Assembly (NCBI RefSeq): GCF_003711515.1
Contig: NW_021167080.1
Location: 3,322,155-3,386,154 of the forward strand
Origin: Sodiomyces alkalinus F11
Taxonomy: Eukaryota > Ascomycota > Sordariomycetes > Glomerellales > Plectosphaerellaceae
Length of the DNA: 64,000 bases
Direction of reading: 5' to 3'
A program made the position numbers and the translations under genes. Within the stretch, counting starts at the first letter, position 1, and every line of letters starts with the position of its first letter. This document shows, one piece after another, positions 25,194-35,889 of the stretch. Under the pieces are notes generated by a model. That model was not told the origin of the DNA. It ran no database searches and worked only from the letters and a program-made list of their open reading frames with translations.

Positions 25194-25924
25194 AAGTCCT
25201 AGCCCGAGGCAGAAGACGAAGCCATAAAATCCAAATAATAAAAACAGTATCGCGGTTTTTAGGCACGCTATGCCTTAATAAAAAGAGGCCGAATCCGTAG
25301 TAGCTTTTAGGTATATAACGCCCTGGCCGAGTCTCTAGTCGGTCGAATCTATATCGTACATCGTAGTTAAAATAGTATTAGATTAAGAAGAAGAATATCC
25401 CAGCGATATAATAACGGGTGATAATATCGGTTTAAGGTCTTAAAGAAGGTTAGACAAAGGTTAGAAGAACGATCTATCTAGTCGGTATAGCCCCTAGATA
25501 ATAGGTATCACAACAAGCACGGTCTTCACGTTCTAGATAGTCTAACACGTTAACGACGGCGACTATAATTAACGAATAGTCCGTTTAAGCCGGCCGGAAC
25601 TGCTCTTAAGCACCCTAGTTACCCTGATTAGATTAAGAGCTTCCAGAATACCGAAGGAATCCGCCTCCGAGCACTATATTATAACTAAGCAGGGCCGTAA
25701 TAGCATAAAACTGGATCGTCTAGATAATATGGATTATAATAGATAATAGATCTAAATCTAGATACAGGAAGATCGGATGAAACGGTCCTTATATAATCCG
25801 GATCGGTCACGTGCATCCCTTTTAACCCGATTAACCGGTTCAGTCCCCTAACTTAAGTAGTCAGAAAACGAGCGGCCGACCTAATTAGTCATCCTGACCC
25901 CAATAACCGATCTGCGCGGTTATA
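25194..25924. other. Unassigned sequence right of Copia-1
   Basis: About 730 bp, less strongly RIPped than its surroundings (CAA and CAC still frequent). I recognised no gene, LTR or TIR in it. Confidence 0.4.
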
Positions 25925-26560
25925 CTAGTCTTCAGGGAGGGTTCCTTAGCGGACGACTAGTTCCCGGTAATACTTAGCAGGGATTACTTTAAGGGGGGCG
26001 GGGTCCCGTGGCGGTACTGCCGCGGGAGTTTAGGCTATAATATTAGCCTAGGTCATTTTTATACCGCTTATTCCTTTTCGTAGTTCCTCTCGGATAATAT
26101 AGCGGACGGATATGTTTAGGTATACTAGCGGTAGCGTGCTAGTATTAATACGGGTACTATATATCGTGATTAATTTCTTTACTAGCTTTATAACCTACTT
26201 AATCGTATTTCTATTAGCCAGTAAGGCCTAAATTTCTACCTTAATCTTAGCTACTCTCGGTTCCGGGGGGCGCGGTGGCCCATTTTTAGTCTTATACTAG
26301 TTCCGCGCTATATCCTGCCTTAGGGGGGGGGGAGCGTATATATTACGAAAAGTGGGTCCGTTACGAATTCTATATAGTCGAGGTCGGAATAATACCATCC
26401 TACGTCTTTTCCGGCTATACTATAGCGCCGGTAGTATAGTGCCGCTATAATAGTATCCCGGGAGGGAGGCGGTAGTTATAATCTCTATCTCGGTGGTTTT
26501 ATCGATTTTGCTCCTATTACGCGGCCGTGGTTAATAAGCGTGTCGAAATCGTGATTATTA
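25925..26560 (-). mobile_element. 5' fragment of the LINE, inverted
   Basis: The reverse complement matches the LINE 5' UTR and first part of ORF1 (about 7,535-8,160). Examples are TTCCTTAGCGGA near 25,945 (LINE 8,115-8,135) and CGGTGGTTTTATCGATTTTG near 26,490 (LINE near 7,560-7,585). Similarity is lost left of about 25,925 and right of about 26,560. It keeps the 5' end and lacks the 3' end, the opposite of normal LINE truncation. Confidence 0.7.
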
Positions 26561-26840
26561 TAAGAGTAGTATTTTCTCTATAACTACTTTTTACTAATAT
26601 ATATATGTATCTAATCTCTTTTTAAATTATCTTTATTAAAGTTCTATTATAATTTTCCTAAGATAGTAAGATTTTATATCTATTTTATATTATATTTTCT
26701 ATCCTATTAGGAGTAGTATAATCAGCGTAGTATATAGTAGTATAGTCTAAGCGTAAACCTTATAGACGACCTATTTAGTATAGTATCTTTATAATTCAAA
26801 GTATAATTTCTTTATATACTTAAGAAAGTATTACTTCTCT

Positions 26841-26948
26841 TTATCTTTATCGTATCTATTATCTTTATCTTATATATTATCTTTATCTTATATATTATCT
26901 TTATCTTATATATTATCTTTATCTTATATATTATCTTTATCTTATCTA
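26841..26948. repeat. 18-bp tandem repeat, six copies
   Basis: The unit TTATCTTTATCTTATATA is repeated six times. The four middle copies are identical; the first (CGTATCTA end) and last (CTTATCTA end) are diverged. It sits in an AT-rich stretch (26.56-27.4 kb) with no recognisable gene. Confidence 0.85.
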
Positions 26949-27960
26949 CTTGCTTTATTATACTTTATATTAATACTCTTCTAATACTTTTAATAGTCGT
27001 TATTAGTATTCTAGACTTTATTCTACTAATAGTATATTCTAGTTTTCTATTATATTACTTATACTACTTTGTAATATATTCCTTATAGTCACTTAAGAAG
27101 GACCGTATAGTCTATATTAGGCTCTTATAAATTAGATATACTAGTGGAGTATAATTATTATTAGTATTAATAATAATAATATATTCCGTATTTTCTATCT
27201 ATTTTTATTCTATTCCTTATTCTATTTTGTATTCTATTTTTTATTCTAGTTTTTGATTCGAAGGGTGGTAAGAAGGGTATAGTATATAGTAGCAGAGTTT
27301 AGTTATTAAATATATATAAGATTCGCACGGCGCGCCCTTAATAAAGGGAAATGCTATTTAGCGTAGAGGCAATATAATTTAAAAGTACCGTAAGTTTATA
27401 GCATATATAGGTATATACTATGGAGGGAAGTTAACCGAAAAACACTGTAAAATCCTAAAAAACAGGACCGGGCGGTAGTACTACTACGAACGCTAGGCTG
27501 CTAAGAAGTGCCGAATAATAAAGTGGGCCAGCTTTAGTATAGTATAGATACTCTATTATAACGGCTAAGATCTCCCTTTTTTTTAATATATATATATATA
27601 GCCCTAAAGCTATAGCACGAGTCTATTAAAGAGACTAAGCCTATAACGAGTATTTAGTTATTTATGTAACCTATATATAAAAGTAAGAATAGGCGAACTA
27701 GAGTTATTAGTCCGGGACTTATCCTTAAGTAGTGGTACGCGCTCCCTAGTATTCCCTAGGCTCTAAGGCTTAATCGTAGGTATAGTATATATTTAAGGTA
27801 GGTGCGCTTAATTCCGCGTGATAGGTACGTACCCTCCCCTACCTAAAGGGGGTACGTACCGAAGGAGGCAGTGTGGTTCCACTTATTAGCGCGTAAGCTA
27901 ATAAATATCTCCCCGAACGTGCGGGGACCCCTGTGACGTGCAGGAGCTCCGGGTAGGTCG
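26949..27960. other. AT-rich, gene-free stretch
   Basis: No coding frame recognised. It contains a perfect inverted repeat, GGTACGTACCC at 27,824-27,834 with its complement ending at 27,860, separated by a short C/A-rich loop, and a (TA)n run near 27,588-27,600. Confidence 0.45.
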
Positions 27961-27966
27961 CGCGCG

Positions 27967-27972
27967 AAAAAA
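27967..27972 (-). terminator. Pol III-type T6 terminator
   Basis: Six T on the minus strand, flanked by complementary GCGCGAA and TTCGCGC, directly downstream of the tRNA-like unit. Confidence 0.4.
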
Positions 27973-27985
27973 TTCGCGCACGATT

Positions 27986-28056
27986 AAGGGGAGTGGAATT
28001 CGAACCCACGGCCTTACGCGGCCACCAGGCGTGTCTACTACCTACGCCATCCCCCC
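27986..28056 (-). tRNA. tRNA-like Pol III unit (tRNA relic or SINE head)
   Basis: On the minus strand 71 nt fold partly as a tRNA: acceptor GGGGGGA with TCCCCTT (two G-U pairs), D arm GCGT/ACGC around an AGGTAGTAGAC loop, and a T arm GTGGG-TTCGAAT-TCCAC with a canonical loop. The anticodon arm is too short (GGCC-GCGTAA-GGCC), so no anticodon can be assigned and it is unlikely to be a working tRNA. Box A-like (TGGCGTAGGTAG) and box B-like (GGTTCGAATTCC) elements are present. A T6 run follows 13 nt downstream. Confidence 0.45.
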
Positions 28057-28061
28057 GAGAT

Positions 28062-29417
28062 CTCCCTTATCACTGCGGAAAAGGCTGTCTTTCCGCTTTT
28101 CACTCCTGAGAAACTCCTCGAGATACGACTCGGTAGTCACTCGTGGGCTGCGTCGGTTGATATATACTGCTGCCTGGTTCACCGCGAGCGGGATGAAATC
28201 AAGTGCGCGGGCAAGATTCATCGCGGCGGCTTCGTCAGGCTTGCCTTCTAATCTCTTCCGCAAAAAGTTTAAGCGCCTGTTCCTCTCCCATGACGGGGAC
28301 TCGCAGTACTGCGCGGCTGTTACCAACTAGCTTTTCTGCTACGTCAAGGCTCCGTGAGGTGACCAGGATCTTACCTTTGGCTGATTTGGGCAAGTACGAT
28401 GCTAGCGGGATTTACGGGGCGTCGTGTCCGTTGTCGAGGAAGAACACGCCGGTGTCGTCTGCGTTGTCGACGACCATGAACCACGGGCTGATATCGTCCC
28501 TCTGCAGCCAGTCGCGTACGAGTGCTAGCACGTCGACCTCTGGCTCGTGCCGGCGAGGTAACGCGAGAACGTCTGCAAGAGCCCGGTAGGACTCCTCGAA
28601 CGTGGCCCTGGCGCTGCCGTACACCCAGAACACGCTAGTGCCGGGGTTGTCCGCATGGACGCGGTGGGCGAACTCGATGGCTAGCTGGGATTTCCTACTA
28701 CTCTTCAGTGCCGACCCGGAGGACCAGCATGCATGACGTACCCAAAGCCGCCCATTCCGACCAAGGCAAGTCGCCGACCGGTCTGGCTGTATTGGGCCTG
28801 CATCCATTCCTCGATCGCAGGACGGTGGACAAAGTCTGGGTCGGGAGGGAACGGCACCATGCAATGGGGATTGCGGGAGATCGAGGCATCTTCGGTCGGC
28901 TGGAGCCCGAGTCGTCTGACCCCCTCCTGGATGCCGACGAGTATGGCCCTGGCAACAAGTCAGCCTCGGCGGCGGCCGGGTCCCGCCGGTGTACGCACGT
29001 CTGGTCGATCTGGAGCCCGAGCAGGATGGTCCTTTCGTGGCGCTCAAGACTGGCGAGGAGCTGGTCGACCTCTTTGCTGCTGAACGGCCACCTGAGGGCG
29101 CGAAAGCCGAATCGACGTATCGCGGTACGGGCGGTGTTCGGGCCCAGCTTCTTCTCGAGTCGCTTGAGCTCGGCGATGCAGTCGCGGAAGGAGCCGACCA
29201 GCCCCCGGGACGTCGAGAGCGGCTGGCCGTTGTTCCCTTCCAGTAGGTGCTGGGCGGCCCGCAGCGCGGTGCCCAGGTGTTCGACCTAGGTGTGGAGACG
29301 CTGGATATCAGCTCGGGCGCCGGCAACCTCTCTGGAGTACTGCAGGCACAGCGTCGCAACCTTTACGGAGAGGTCGACGACGGCGATAACGTTAGCCGCG
29401 ACTCCGAGTCCTTCCAT
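28062..29417 (-). pseudogene. NLR-type gene remnant: HeLo-like N-terminus plus NB-ARC
   Basis: STAND/NLR-class protein; fungal members act in non-self recognition and regulated cell death. The start at 29,417 (MEGLGVAANVIAVVDLSVKV) has the hydrophobic-helix pattern of fungal STAND N-terminal (HeLo-like) domains. Two canonical introns restore the frame: 28,998-28,949 (GTGCGT, GCTGAC branch site, CAG) and 28,741-28,695 (GTACGT to TAG). The second falls inside the P-loop, which splices to GMGGFGKSQLAIEF. A Walker B-like WFMVVDNADD lies near 28,480-28,450, then KGKILVTSRSLDVAEKL and PLAVNQAAVYI, as in NB-ARC. Lesions: TAG for Gln at 29,288-29,286, TAA for Gln at 28,414-28,412, and a frameshift near 28,250. 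The gene is cut off after NB-ARC at about 28,062, without any repeat (TPR/WD/ankyrin) domain, next to the tRNA-like unit. Base composition is normal, unlike the flanking repeats. Confidence 0.78.
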
Positions 29418-30310
29418 AATAATTCGGCTCGAGTTTCAATGATCGACGGAGCGGAAAGATATGGGTGAGCGTGGGTTAAGCAGTGTTGGTGTGCACCAGG
29501 CTGCAACTGCATGGAGGCACGGCTCAGCCTGCCACCCAACGCGCCTCGCAGTCACGCCATTGGTGATTGGACAACGCCCAGGGCCAGGATCTGGGCGACG
29601 GTTGACCGTCGTCAGAGGTGACATCTGAAATAGACGCGGTCGCCGGCCGGTTTGCGACATATAAGCAGACCCAAAGCCGGGGGGCGTCTGGGCTGAAAGC
29701 AGGCGACGGCCACAATCGTCCGCGGCCGTCTCTGGCTCCGTGTCAGGCTGCTGCATGCCTTGGAGATGCCGATACCATACTGAGGCATCGACAAGCGGTG
29801 GGAGTAACCGCAGACCATTCATCTCTTTTCGTTGGCAGGCATCGTCATCTCCGCCAGCGTGTAGCACTGGGCTGATCCAAGAGACGCGGTGTCGTTGTCG
29901 GTGAGAGGCTTCAGATCACTCGGACGGGGCGGTGGTGGTCGCCAAGAGGCGAGAACCGCAACTTGGCGTCAATTTCCCCAAAATGACCGCCGTCCTGACA
30001 ATGACTTTGTCTCGCCGAGGACGGCCTGTGTGGTCTACTTGATGGACCGGGCAGTCTGTTAGCTGGCGATCTAGTAAGGCCGTTCGTGCGGCTTTGTCCC
30101 CTTAATGCCACTTAGCAGCTGTGGCGATAGAGAGCGCTTTCAAATGGCAGCAGCACCCGAGGCTTTCGATTCGAGCGCCGGCGCCTTATAATCGCACTTC
30201 TGTAACTGCGCTTTCACCTGCACGGCTTATTATCACCGCGGCTAACCCGCCTTATATCGGACCCGCCTTCTGCGTGGACATAGTGGCTGGCGTTGAAGCC
30301 GAACTCGCAG
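29418..30310. other. Upstream region of the NLR remnant, no gene recognised
   Basis: GC-rich, not RIPped, host-like sequence. Short open frames occur in several registers on both strands, but none shows a domain, a splice pattern or a codon bias that I would support. It probably contains the promoter of the NLR remnant. Around 30,310 composition switches abruptly to RIPped Copia-2. Confidence 0.45.
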
Positions 30311-30419
30311 GGACGTACTAAGCGAAGGGAGGTTAATAAGTCGATAATACCTAGAAGGCATTCTTCAACGCTAAAAGGACTTATAACCCTATACGTATAA
30401 GGATATAAGCTATTAATAA

Positions 30420-32900
30420 TAGCGATATCGGCATTATAGATTCCTCTCCCTTTAACGCCTCCTAGCCGCTATTACGCCTAACCTGCGAGGATTTCCCGCC
30501 TCTATAAAACTACTACTATAATATACGCCTTTACCTGTTACGGGAGCGGTGGTTATAGGCTAAGGGGGAATACCTTAAAGGGGGAATACCTTAAAAGCTA
30601 CCGATAAATAGGCTATTAGTAAGAGGTAGGTAGTAATTAGGCTAAGTAATAAATTCTCGCTTATAGATAGGTATATACCTATAGGTTTAATAAAGAGGAT
30701 ACCCTCCTTAAATAAAAGGCACGCCTTATAGTATAAGGGGATTAGTAAAAACGGTTAGAAACTAAAAATCACTATACTGCTATATTAGCCTCGCGGTTCT
30801 TCTATATACTAATAGCTATGGTTACCTAATTTAACCTCGAAATAAGGTAGTTTAACGCTATTAACGTGTTTATTAATACTAGCCTTAAAGAGGAAGTATT
30901 TATAAAAATACCGTAAGGCTACGAAATACTAAGTAAGGCCCTGCTACTATGGAAAGCCCTCTTCGGTTTAAGGGTATCGCCATTACTATAGTAAAAGGAA
31001 TTCAGCGGTATATTATAAAAGATAGGATTCACGGCTATCCCTAATAACCCCTATATTATAATCCGCGATAATTTAATTATATTCTTCTACGTTAACGATA
31101 TCGGACTTATCTACTATAAAGATCGTAAAACTAACGCTAATAACCTTAAGGCTACCCTTAAGCGAAGCTATAGGTTATCAGGAGGCGACGAAATCCGTTA
31201 GTTCCTAGGAATTAAGGTCCTAAGGGATAAAGCTATACGTAGATATACCTATTATAATCCTCCTACGTGGAGAAGATCGCGGTTAAATACTACGTAGATA
31301 TTCTTTACTGAAAACTATTAAAAGTCCTATTCTCTATAAAGCCGTTAATACCCCGTGATACTACCCGCGCGTTAATTCCTAAGGTCCGCTAGTATTATGG
31401 TATAATCGGTTTAATTCTATATACCGCTATCGTAATAAGACCCGATATCGCGTTCGCCTATTCGAAGCTTTCCTAATATAACGTTAACCCCCCCTCTAAC
31501 CACCTTAAAAGGGCTTAGTAAGTACTACTATTCCTATACTATATAAGATACCACTATATAGCCTTAGGTGGGATAGACTCTTCCTAACCGTAAGTAACGC
31601 GTCCTTTAGGGATAATCTAGACCGTAAAAGCTCCTAAGGATACACGATAAAGCTCTTCGGCGGTATTATTAACTAGAAGGCGGGTAAGTAACTAATAGTC
31701 ACGATATCGTTAATAGAGTCGGAGCTACTCGCTCTTATAAAGGCCGCTAAAAAGACGTTATTTAGGCCCCGTTCGCGAAGGCTCATAACGTGGGAAATCC
31801 TCCTATCGTGGCGGAAAAATGCATAACTCATGACCCACCGATGGCATAAGGACCCCTTTTATATGATATTTTCAGTGTAACTGCATTTTTTATGCATCCC
31901 TCTGTCATCCCCCTGTCATCCAGGTACTACGCTAAGCAGGGGGCCACGATAGGAGGAAAACTCATAAGATAGGAAGAATTACACATAATCTCTTATTAGC
32001 ATCCAAAAGGTGGTAATAACGTAAAAAACTCATAAGATAGGCTCCGTAGTTAGCCGCGCCGTGGCTGACGAGGCTGATATTAAAGCTATTCCTAACGACG
32101 ACGAGGGCGATATATCGATATCCCACGGATCTGGTATATTATTAAGGGAGCCTTCTATGATCTATTCTATACTAATATAACCTAGGGTCGATATGGCGAT
32201 GAAAATAGTAGTCGTTCTGATATTCAATTACAGCAAAATAAGTGTGTTTTTTCATTTAAGTGACTATACCCGGTATTCTACGGATTCGGATTAATATTCC
32301 TCCGAGGGATAATTCATTTTTTACATAAAAAGATACATCGAGGGCACGGACTAGCGTTAAGATAGCGCCTTGGCTCTATTTGTAACTTTTATAAAAACCT
32401 CCTAAAGAAGCTCCTATCTTATGAGCTTTCGCGAACGGGGCCTTATTAGTCGGATATTAAGGGATCTAAAGCTCCGGTTAGATTAATAATAACTATAGCT
32501 ATATTACGATAATTAATAGACTATTAATCTCATTAATAAGAAGGTATAACGCCTATAAATAAGGCTACGGTATGTCGATATGTATAACTAGTAAGTATAC
32601 CAGTTAGTATAGTAAGGTCTTTTTAAGGTTATATACGTTAATACGAAGGATATAATCGCGGACGGCTTAATAAAGGTATTACCGGAGGCAGGGATTAAAA
32701 GACTATAATAATAGCTTAATTTAACGGATTAAAAGGATTATATTAAGTAGTTAAAATAACTATACGAAGAGATCAAAGGCGCTAAAACCGTGGCCATAGC
32801 GATAGCGAAGGCCCTTAAGAGTCTAGCAGATCTAATAGATATAGATCCGATTAAGCCAATCTAGCTAATTAGGATCGAGGAACCGATTAAGATAGAACTA
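30420..32900 (+). pseudogene. Copia-2 reverse transcriptase and RNase H (RIPped, interrupted)
   Basis: The RT N-terminus has QKARLIVQGDQQ near 30,720-30,755. The core has FNAINVFINTSLKEEVFIKI near 30,850-30,915, KALFGLRVSPLL near 30,950-30,990 and the catalytic box IIFFYVNDIGLIY near 31,080-31,115 (YVDD with the first Asp now Asn). RNase H near 31,640-31,760 contains LIESELLALIKAAKKTLF and resumes after the MITE as ISRILRDLKLRL near 32,446-32,480. Removing the MITE and one TTA copy restores the frame exactly. Confidence 0.78.
31765..32442. mobile_element. PIF/Harbinger-like MITE in Copia-2
   Basis: 678 bp with terminal inverted repeats of about 24 bp, starting GGCCCCGTTCGCGAA and ending TTCGCGAACGGGGCC, flanked by TTA at 31,762-31,764 and 32,443-32,445. 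A TTA duplication with GG-starting TIRs fits the PIF/Harbinger superfamily. TCATAAGATAGG recurs internally (about 31,962 and 32,031) and in the right TIR. No transposase is visible, so it is non-autonomous. It keeps plenty of CpA/TpG (GATGGCATAAGG, CTGTCATCC), unlike the RIPped element around it. Confidence 0.82.
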
Positions 32901-33345
32901 AATTAAACGGTTAAATATGGCGGATTTAGATCCCTTTCATAAGGGCGTTTTCCCTTAACTATTAATTTTATAATAGAAAAGTTAAGAGCTTTTAGTTTAA
33001 ACCGAAGCCTTTAATTAGTTAGTTAATCTAAAAGACCCATCTTAACTAAAGGGGTGTATCGTATAGGCACACGGACCACAATATAGTCCCTAGGGGATCT
33101 ATACCTAACTAAGGGCTTCGGATCTTAGGGACCTCGGGTATCCGGATATAATAAGAGAGGATACCGGAAAAGACCGGATAGGATCCAAATAATATAGTAG
33201 CTATAACAGAGTCTTCACCGCCTAAATTAAGGGTATAAGAGACTTATACAGATATAACTTAATATAATATATGTATATAAGATTTCTGCTCTATTAAGTT
33301 AATCATACAAGTACTATTTTAAGGTGCGATATATACCCCCTTTTA

Positions 33346-33935
33346 GGACATAACTTTACACCAAAACAGTGCTTTTTAGACCCCTGCTATTTGATTTAAT
33401 AAAATACCAAGTATTATAAAATTAAAACCCTATATAAAGTACAAATCAAGTACGAATATTCTGCCAATAGCTTTTATATAGGCCTTATGAAAGAGCTATA
33501 CTATGGCTTAGAAGTGAGGACTTAATTATTTATTTATTTTAGTATATATTTTCTTAGTAACGTAGAATATACCTAAGAACATTCATAAGAGATTAGTATT
33601 ACTCGTGAAAAATATACCTTAAATATTCGAAAATAGCCTAAAGCTTATAGATACTACTATAGAACCCTTATAAAAAAGTATTTAGTATTCGAGAAGTTAT
33701 TAAGTAATACGTATAAGCCAATATAAAGATTTAGTAGGGGAAGTCTACTTTTAGTTATATTATGGAAACTAGCATATATAGTACTATATAGATAATACAG
33801 ATATATAGTATAGAGTTCGAAGTTATTTCTAGTACTTATTTTATAGCTATATCTATATCTGTTAATTTATAATTAATATATGTCTATTTAGTTAGGATTC
33901 CTTATATAGTGTATAGGAACACTAATAAAATTTAA
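33346..33935. mobile_element. Left part of a TIR DNA element split by Gypsy-1 copy B
   Basis: 33,346-33,409 (GGACATAACTTTACACCAAA onwards) is the inverted complement of 50,365-50,427 over about 63 bp, including TAGACCCCTGCTATTT. The two parts were joined before Gypsy-1 inserted, giving an element of about 765 bp with TIRs of about 63 bp. The interior is AT-rich without a transposase frame. The superfamily is undetermined; the terminal duplication is unclear. Confidence 0.65.
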
Positions 33936-34288
33936 TGTTAAATGGGTAATCGCAAAGAGCGAAAAGGTAGGGATAAGCAAGGAACCAGGTATAATCATAA
34001 TAGGATCACGATAGGAAAGTGTAGGGGTAGCTAAAGAATCAGATTAATCGCTAGCCTCCCTCTTCTAAGGGGAGGCTCCTCCGCTCCTTAAGACTATACT
34101 CCGTTACTCCTCGAGGACTACTTTATTTACTTCCTCGAGGGCTGCCTTATTTACTTTAAGGGACTATTTTATTTACGAGTATGCTAACTACTTTATTTAT
34201 GCCTCGAGGGGTCTTAGACTAGGCACGCCTAGACCCCTATAGGTTCACACTAGGGACCTATTATGACCACTGCTGCAGGCACCTGATA
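33936..34288 (-). repeat. Gypsy-1 copy B 3' LTR
   Basis: 353 bp, TGTTAAATGGG...CACCTGATA on +, same length as its partner with no indel seen. The adjacent ACCTCCCCCGG (34,293-34,303) is the polypurine tract of the minus strand. Confidence 0.9.
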
Positions 34289-34859
34289 TAACGACCTCCC
34301 CCGGATGCTCCTGTCCTTAGGAGCGCCCTTCCGTGCCGGCCTCTCGGCTCCTCCGAAAACCTAGTCTCCGAGTCCGTCCCCTAAACCCCGATACCCCGAA
34401 CTAGAGCCTTCTACGACGGGACCCCGATAGGCCTCCGACGGGTTCCTATATAGAGCCTTCTTAGCCGTGGCTCTAACCCGGGTACGTACTCTCTCCCTTT
34501 AACCTATCAACTAAAAACCACCAATAAAAGCCACCCTATCCTTAACCTAAGACTAACAAGCTAATATCCTATCCGGGACCCTAATAGGATTTAGACAGGT
34601 TCCTTCCCGGGCTTTCGAATTCGCCCCTTTATCCTCCTGGGTCATCCCTTTAATCCGTCTATAAAGACTCCCTAAGCTAGTATCACATAGAGCCTATTAT
34701 TACTCCTTCCGTGGATTCGTAGCTTCCTTCTTTATACTAAAAATAGGGGCCTATATAGCTGCTATTAGCGGGATATTTCGTAATCCTGTCGTTATTCCTC
34801 TTCCTATTCTTTTTTTCCTCCTTTATACTTAATTCTTTCGATCGTGCTGCCCTTTCTTA

Positions 34860-35316
34860 GTAAGTTCTGCCCTATCTAAGATATCGCGAACTAACGACTT
34901 ATAGTCTTCTATTAATCAACTACTATCTTATAAGTGCTTCCATATATCTCTAATCCATAATATTAGCTAACCGCGCGGTGGGGCGTAGTTACTATACCTT
35001 CCTAGGAAATAGTAATAAACGCGCCGCTACTCCTACGAGTATAACGCGGTCCTCTAAGAGGATTAAGATCGTGGTTATAGCGTCGACCTCGTAGTCCGCT
35101 AGACAGTTAGCCCCGTAGCCAGCTATACTAGAGCCTCCTGCTTTAACTACGGCTACGCCTTTAATATCGACTACTACGTCGTCGGTTACTCCACACTAAA
35201 AGGTAATAGATATCGGCATAGGTAGGGATCTAAGGGCCCCCTATATACGTTACGCGGATAAGTTAGTAGCGATTAATTTTAAAGAGAAGACGCACATTAT
35301 CGAGGCTATAACATGC
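34860..35316 (+). pseudogene. Gypsy-1 copy B antisense ORF, 5' part (before the Gypsy-2 insertion)
   Basis: Plus-strand frame antisense to pol. It contains a Thr/Ser-rich stretch and then RYADKLVAINFKEKTHIIEA just before the break at 35,316. It continues at 42,652 after removal of Gypsy-2 and one target copy. Stops are at Gln codons. Confidence 0.6.
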
Positions 35317-35852
35317 TATTACGGCCGGCCGCCTAACATAGACCAACCCCATAGGTACACTGGTATATATCCCACGGGACGGCCCTAGACGGGGAATAGC
35401 ATAGGGTGACTCGGGGAGTCACGTGCCAAGTCACGTGTCACCAGGTATAGAGGTACTTAGTATACCGTCCGGGACGGACCGGGGTCGATTACTCCGATAA
35501 AGTAACTAATAAATAATCGGTCACGACAGAATCACCTAGGCATAGCGACCACGTAAGGAATAGTCACTACGGGTAAGGAGGCACTATCACTATATAAACC
35601 AGAGTATCCTAGGTCTTACTTCTATTAGAGAATAAGATATCGATTAATCTAAGTCTTTACCTAGACTATTAGTCTACGCCTAACTCTACCTTATAAAGAA
35701 AACGCCTAGTCTTTACGACGTAACTATAACTAAACACTACGAACGATAGTTACTACTCTTTAGTTAATATCCTCTTCTTATTTTAAACTAAAACCTCGAT
35801 ACTAGTCCCCTATTATCCGCTATACTATAAAGGACCGGAAGCCGTCGTAATA
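35317..35852 (+). repeat. Gypsy-2 5' LTR
   Basis: 536 bp. It has a TATA box TATATAAA (35,591-35,598) and, 48 nt downstream, ATCGATTAATCT (35,639-35,650), which is complementary to the start of the primer site after the LTR. A palindromic GTGACTCGGGGAGTCAC lies near 35,406. Confidence 0.92.
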
Positions 35853-35889
35853 TTTTAATCGATCCTATTCGGTAAGCTAACCTTAATAG

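Larger units (their letters stand above)
30311..33300 (+). mobile_element. Copia-2, 5'-truncated Copia element with 3' LTR
   Basis: It starts abruptly within or just before the RT domain and continues through RNase H to a polypurine tract (AAAGGGGTG near 33,048-33,056) and an LTR starting near 33,057 (TATCGTATAGGCACACGG). No 5' LTR lies in the window. A 678-bp TIR element is inserted in its RNase H coding region (31,765-32,442). The right LTR end is not fixed; about 33,300 is an estimate. Confidence 0.7.

Noticed and set aside
24961..25266. 101-residue minus-strand open frame
   Set aside because: It lies across the Copia-1 3' LTR, antisense, with no homologue-like features.
26841..26948. CRISPR-like array
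   Set aside because: The repeats are contiguous 18-mers without spacers in a eukaryotic AT-rich context; a simple tandem repeat.
28708..29289. Plus-strand open frames over the NLR remnant
   Set aside because: They are shadows of GC-rich coding sequence on the other strand; no domain or splice context.
28412..29359. 315-residue minus-strand open frame as a gene
   Set aside because: Its first two thirds are in the wrong frame; the real N-terminal and linker coding (start 29,417) is in another frame joined by two introns. Only its last part (NB-ARC) is genuine.
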